Below, piece by piece: positions 60,334 through 64,000 of a stretch of DNA of 64,000 nt (positions within the stretch are counted from its first letter, which is position 1; every line of letters begins with the position of its first letter). Position numbers and translations under genes: made by a program. The notes under the pieces were generated by a model. It was not told the origin of the DNA and did not search any database. It saw nothing but the letters and a program-made list of their open reading frames with translations. Source of the DNA: CAZPBN01 sp964584935 (GTDB taxonomy: Bacteria; Acidobacteriota; Aminicenantia; Aminicenantales; Aminicenantaceae); NCBI GenBank assembly GCA_964584935.1, contig CAZPBN010000015.1, positions 1 to 64,000 of the forward strand, given 5' to 3'.

Positions 60334-61394
60334 AAGGCTTAATACTAAGCGGTGGTAAAGGAACACGACTCCGTCCATTAACCTTTACTCAAGCGAAACA
60401 ATTGGTGCCGGTGGCAAACAAACCTGTTCTATTTTACGGAATCGAAGCTCTGGTGAAAGCAGGGATTAAAGAAATTGGCATTGTAGTAGGAGATACCAGA
60501 GAAGAAATTCAAAAAATCACTGGAGACGGAAAACGGTGGAATATCGAAATCACTTATATTCATCAAAACGATCCCTTGGGATTAGCCCATGCGGTTAAAA
60601 TCTCAGAATTCTTTCTAAAGAAAGACTCCTTTGTCATGTATCTAGGAGATAATATTCTCAAAAGCGGAATCGAAGGGCTTGTCAGTGAATTTAAGAAAAA
60701 GAAACCAAACTCTTTAATCTTACTAACTGAAGTTCCAAATCCAAAAATGTTCGGAGTGGCTGAACTCGAAAATGGAAAAGTAAAGAAGCTCATAGAAAAA
60801 CCAAAAAAACCTGCCAGCAATCTTGCACTTGTGGGAGTCTATATGTTCGATCACCATGTTTTCGAGGCCGTCAATTCCATACAGCCTTCATGGCGGAAGG
60901 AACTGGAAATAACAGATGCGATTCAATATTTGGTGGATAATGGCTATGAAGTTCAGCCCCACATTGTCACTGGATGGTGGAAGGATACAGGAAAAATCCA
61001 GGATATCCTGGAAGCCAATCGCCTCATTCTGGAATCGATTCAGGGAATAAACAAAGGAAAAGTTGATTCCTACTCAAGAATCAATGGCGAAGTCATCATT
61101 GAGGAGGGTGTTATCATCAAGAACAGTATAATCAGAGGACCCGCCATCATCGGTGCTGACACCGAAATCAAAGATTCTTATATAGGACCATTCACTTCCA
61201 TTCAAAAAAAATGTAAAATATTTCGAACTGAGCTGGAACACAGCATTATTCTGCAAGGAAGTGAAATTAATAATGTCGGCAGTAGAATCGATGAAAGTCT
61301 GGTGGGGCGGGATACAACAATATACAAATGCCAGAACAAACCTCTTGTTTATAAATTCATTGTCGGAGACCAGAGTGAAATAGCCATTAAGTAA
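60330..61394 (+). CDS. rmlA: glucose-1-phosphate thymidylyltransferase, long form
   Basis: 354 residues. MKGLILSGGKGTRLRPLTFT is the nucleotidyltransferase start and GWWKDTGKIQDILEANRLIL the family's end of the catalytic core; a left-handed beta-helix tail (SRINGEVIIEEGVIIKNSII) marks the long form found mainly in archaea and some bacteria. It makes dTDP-glucose. Its ATG overlaps lptD. Gene order rmlA-rmlC-rmlB. Confidence 0.92.
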   Translation: MKGLILSGGKGTRLRPLTFTQAKQLVPVANKPVLFYGIEALVKAGIKEIGIVVGDTREEIQKITGDGKRWNIEITYIHQNDPLGLAHAVKISEFFLKKDSFVMYLGDNILKSGIEGLVSEFKKKKPNSLILLTEVPNPKMFGVAELENGKVKKLIEKPKKPASNLALVGVYMFDHHVFEAVNSIQPSWRKELEITDAIQYLVDNGYEVQPHIVTGWWKDTGKIQDILEANRLILESIQGINKGKVDSYSRINGEVIIEEGVIIKNSIIRGPAIIGADTEIKDSYIGPFTSIQKKCKIFRTELEHSIILQGSEINNVGSRIDESLVGRDTTIYKCQNKPLVYKFIVGDQSEIAIK

Positions 61395-61514
61395 TCCTTG
61401 ACAAATTATAAGAAAAGGAAGAAAAAAGATTGTTGACCCCCAATGGAATATTTAGAAATAAGAATTTCCTATTTTTCGTTATATATATAAAAATCAAACA
61501 AGAGAGAGAAAAAA

Positions 61515-61970
61515 ATGATTGAGGGCATAAAAGAAAAAAAACTGCGGGTTATTCCCGACGAGAGAGGACGGTTGATGGAGATACTCCGCAGCGATGATTC
61601 CATATTTAATCATTTCGGCCAAGTCTATATGACAACGACCTATCCCGGTGTGGTCAAAGCCTGGCATAAACACGAAAAACAAACAGACAACGTTGCCTGT
61701 ATCAAGGGAATGATAAAACTGGTCGTCTATGATGCCCGGGAAAACTCACCGAGTTATAAAGAAATAAACCAATTCTATATCGGTATCTACAATCCCTTGC
61801 TCATTCAGATTCCTGCAGGAATCTATCACGGATGGATGTGCGTCAGCGAAGAAGAAGCTATGATTATCAACATTCCAGATAAAGTTTACGACTATAAAAA
61901 TCCGGATGAAAAGCGATTAGATCCTCATAATAACAATATTCCTTACAATTGGAGCCGAAAAGATGGATGA
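61515..61970 (+). CDS. rmlC: dTDP-4-dehydrorhamnose 3,5-epimerase-like protein
   Basis: 151 residues, a short cupin. TTYPGVVKAWHKHEKQTDNVACIKG holds the active-site His region, and NPLLIQIPAGIYHGWM the base of the cupin. It is shorter than the about 180-residue RmlC and resembles archaeal-type versions. It may epimerise dTDP-4-keto sugars on one or both carbons. Its stop overlaps the start of rmlB. Confidence 0.85.
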   Translation: MIEGIKEKKLRVIPDERGRLMEILRSDDSIFNHFGQVYMTTTYPGVVKAWHKHEKQTDNVACIKGMIKLVVYDARENSPSYKEINQFYIGIYNPLLIQIPAGIYHGWMCVSEEEAMIINIPDKVYDYKNPDEKRLDPHNNNIPYNWSRKDG

Positions 61971-62994
61971 CAAACTCAGCATCAACAAACTGAATCTTTT
62001 GATCACCGGCGGGGCTGGATTTATGGGAAGCAATTTCATCCATTATTTACTCAAACATTATCCGGAATGCCATATTATCAATTTGGATAAACTCACCTAT
62101 GCAGGCAATCTTGATAATCTGCACACAATTGAAAAAAATCCCCGATATCAATTCGTACACGGAGATATAAAGGATAAAAAGCTTGTGACCAAACTGATGA
62201 AGCAAGTTCAAGGAGTTGTTCATTTTGCAGCAGAAACCCATGTTGACCGTTCCATTCTGGATGCAGGGGAATTCATTATGACCGATGTGTATGGAAGTTT
62301 TGTGCTTTTCGAATCCTTAAAAAACACCGATATTAAATTTTTCATTCATATATCAACCGATGAAGTTTATGGCAGCCGCGATAAAGGTTTCTTCAGAGAA
62401 GAGGATCCTATATGCCCTTCTTCTCCTTATTCTGCAAGCAAAGCCGCTGCTGACAGACTGGCTTATTCCTACTGGGTCACCTATGGTTTGCCTCTCATTA
62501 TAGTCAGACCGACCAACAATTTCGGTCCCTTCCAGTATCCTGAAAAATTCATTCCTCTTTTTATCACCAATGCCCTGGAAAATAAGCAGCTTCCTCTTTA
62601 TGGAAAAGGAATCAATGTCCGCGACTGGCTGTATGTTGAAGATAACTGCCGTGCGATAGATCTCATAATGCAAAAAGGGATCAAAGGAGAAGCGTATAAT
62701 GTGGGAGCCAATAATGAAATTCAGAATAAAACAGTTGCCGAGAAAATTATTCGTCTATTAAACAAACCCAAGAATCTGATAGAATTTGTTTCTGACAGGC
62801 TCGGCCATGATAAACGTTATGCCGTGGACTGCCGGAAAATTCAGGCTCTTGGATGGAAACCGGAATGCACTTTTGATGAGGCTCTTGAATCCACAGTAAA
62901 ATGGTATCAAGATAATCCGGAGTGGTGGCAAAAGATAAAGGAAAAGAGTCAAGATTTTAAAAATTTTTATTCAAAATATTACCAGAATCGATAA
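61963..62994 (+). CDS. rmlB: dTDP-glucose 4,6-dehydratase
   Basis: 343 residues of the short-chain dehydrogenase fold: LLITGGAGFMGSNFIHYLL, VHFAAETHVDRSI, ISTDEVYGS, YSASKAAADRLAYSYWVTYGLP (Tyr-x3-Lys). It converts dTDP-glucose to the 4-keto-6-deoxy sugar. The substrate is implied by rmlA and rmlC beside it; rmlD is not in the window. Confidence 0.94.
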   Translation: MDDKLSINKLNLLITGGAGFMGSNFIHYLLKHYPECHIINLDKLTYAGNLDNLHTIEKNPRYQFVHGDIKDKKLVTKLMKQVQGVVHFAAETHVDRSILDAGEFIMTDVYGSFVLFESLKNTDIKFFIHISTDEVYGSRDKGFFREEDPICPSSPYSASKAAADRLAYSYWVTYGLPLIIVRPTNNFGPFQYPEKFIPLFITNALENKQLPLYGKGINVRDWLYVEDNCRAIDLIMQKGIKGEAYNVGANNEIQNKTVAEKIIRLLNKPKNLIEFVSDRLGHDKRYAVDCRKIQALGWKPECTFDEALESTVKWYQDNPEWWQKIKEKSQDFKNFYSKYYQNR

Positions 62995-63069
62995 TTAAAA
63001 ATGAGTCCGGTAATTTCAGCATTCGGATAAATTAGAATTGCCGGTACTCTCTGATTCCGAGGAGGACCG

Positions 63070-64000
63070 ATGCGTGTATTAATCACTGGAATAACAGGAT
63101 TTGCCGGTAGTCATCTGGCAGATTATATACTCCAGAACCATCCGGATGTTAAAGTTTTTGGCTTCAAACGGTGGAGAAGCCGATTGGAAAATATCACTCA
63201 TATCAAAGATAAAATCAATATCTATGAAGCTGATTTAAAGGATATGGTGTCTTTGAGGAGTTGTTTAAAGGAAATAAAACCGGATAGAATTTTTCATCTG
63301 GCTGCCCAAAGCTTTGTTCCCACTTCATGGAAGTGCCCGGCTGAAACTTTTTCCATAAATGCACTCGGTCAAATCAATTTATTCGAGGCACTCATCAGTC
63401 TGAATCTTTTTCCTAAAATCCAAGTCGCCGGCTCCAGTGAAGAATATGGCTTAGTCTTAACCGATGAAATCCCCATAAAAGAAACAAATCCTCTCCGTCC
63501 CCTTAGCCCATATGCTGTCAGCAAATTGAGCCAGGATTTTTTAGGATTTCAATACTTCCAAAGCTACAATTTGCCGGTTGTCAGGACAAGAGGTTTTAAC
63601 CACACCGGTCCACGAAGAGGAGATGTTTTCATTTGTTCTAATTTTGCAAAACAAATTGCAGAGATAGAAAAGAAAAAAAGGAAGCCTGTGATTTATGTGG
63701 GGAATCTGGATGCTCAAAGAGATTTTACGGATGTGCGCGATATTGTCCGCGCTTACTGGTTGAGTCTTGAAAAAGGAGAAGCTGGAGAAGTCTATAATAT
63801 AGGAAGAGGAGAATCCCTGACCATGAGAGAAGTTTTGAATCAGCTTCTTTCTATCAGTCAAGCAGATGTTGAAATCAAAGTGGATCCCTCAAGACTTAGA
63901 CCTTCTGACGTTCCTATTCTTATTTCTGACTGCACTAAGTTCAAAAAGATATCGGGATGGAAACCCCGGCTACCTTTTTCCCAATCTCTTGAAGATTTAC
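63070..64000 (+). CDS. GDP-6-deoxy-mannose reductase / NAD-dependent sugar epimerase (cut by window end)
   Basis: 310 residues to the right edge, no stop reached. VLITGITGFAGSHLADYIL at the start, HLAAQSFVPTSWKCP, SSEEYG, YAVSKLSQDFLGFQY (Tyr-x3-Lys) and TRGFNHTGPRRG match the GDP-mannose dehydratase/RMD group of extended SDR enzymes. GAGGAGG sits before the ATG at 63070. It could make GDP-rhamnose or a related 6-deoxy sugar. Not among longer frames because it is open at the end. Confidence 0.85.
   Translation, partial: MRVLITGITGFAGSHLADYILQNHPDVKVFGFKRWRSRLENITHIKDKINIYEADLKDMVSLRSCLKEIKPDRIFHLAAQSFVPTSWKCPAETFSINALGQINLFEALISLNLFPKIQVAGSSEEYGLVLTDEIPIKETNPLRPLSPYAVSKLSQDFLGFQYFQSYNLPVVRTRGFNHTGPRRGDVFICSNFAKQIAEIEKKKRKPVIYVGNLDAQRDFTDVRDIVRAYWLSLEKGEAGEVYNIGRGESLTMREVLNQLLSISQADVEIKVDPSRLRPSDVPILISDCTKFKKISGWKPRLPFSQSLEDL

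Noticed and set aside
1..64000. CRISPR array
   Set aside because: No regularly spaced direct repeats; the only short tandem units are at the ends of the 45.7 and 53.4 kb elements.

Overview
The window is 64 kb of low-GC chromosome from a diderm, LPS-bearing bacterium. LpxD, LptD and an Rml nucleotide-sugar cluster show the outer membrane; RNase Y, ZapA and an infC-rpmI-rplT block are ordinary bacterial core genes. The mix of GatD/GatE (normally an archaeal pair), HdrABC, a predicted Na+-type ATP synthase c subunit, peptide/collagen-type amino acid catabolism and no visible respiratory chain suggests an anaerobic fermenter. My best guess is an Aminicenantes-like or acidobacterial-related lineage, but nothing here proves the taxon.

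Layout. 0-8 kb: a methyltransferase, then an apparent 3-hydroxyproline/proline catabolic set (FAD oxidoreductase, OCD-family imine reductase, CstA transporter, trans-3-hydroxyproline dehydratase with a Thr replacing the second racemase Cys). 8-15 kb: a GTPase-less SelB-like protein, RNase R, CoaX, a PEBP protein, a decayed sulfatase. 15-18.7 kb: APS/PAPS-reductase-like protein, threonine/cysteate-synthase-like PLP enzyme, PfkB kinase, tRNA-Val. 19-31 kb: thrS-infC (AUU start)-rpmI-rplT, a coiled-coil gene, zapA, rny, ymdB, then xseA-xseB-ispA-dxs-tlyA-nadK. 31-35 kb: MaoC protein, gatE, gatD. 35-44 kb: glgA-trxA-trxB facing a minus-strand redox cluster in which HdrA, HdrB and HdrC are interleaved with thioredoxin-fold proteins and a thioredoxin-reductase homologue. 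44-54 kb: accessory region with an RNA-processing type MBL hydrolase, two copies of a ~280-bp inverted-repeat element, an AbiEii-type pair, UbiE/MenG, a baeRF-family protein, transposase debris, SagB-type nitroreductase and alkaline phosphatase. 54-58 kb: lpxD, BrkB and the F0 genes atpE-atpB-atpI-atpZ without F1 genes. 58-64 kb: lptD and rmlA-rmlC-rmlB plus a nucleotide-sugar reductase cut by the window end.

Regulation. Consensus sigma-70 promoters (TTGACA/17/TATGAT type) are readable in several places. Two of them (35,329 and 47,194) show that a TTG that looks like a start codon is really a -35 box. Three promoters, for the hydroxyproline dehydratase, tRNA-Val and a thioredoxin, share a GGGGGAACTTC box 14-15 bp upstream of the -35; the same box ends a 259-bp palindromic element at 5.8-6.1 kb. 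All assignments are by eye from sequence; no database search was run.
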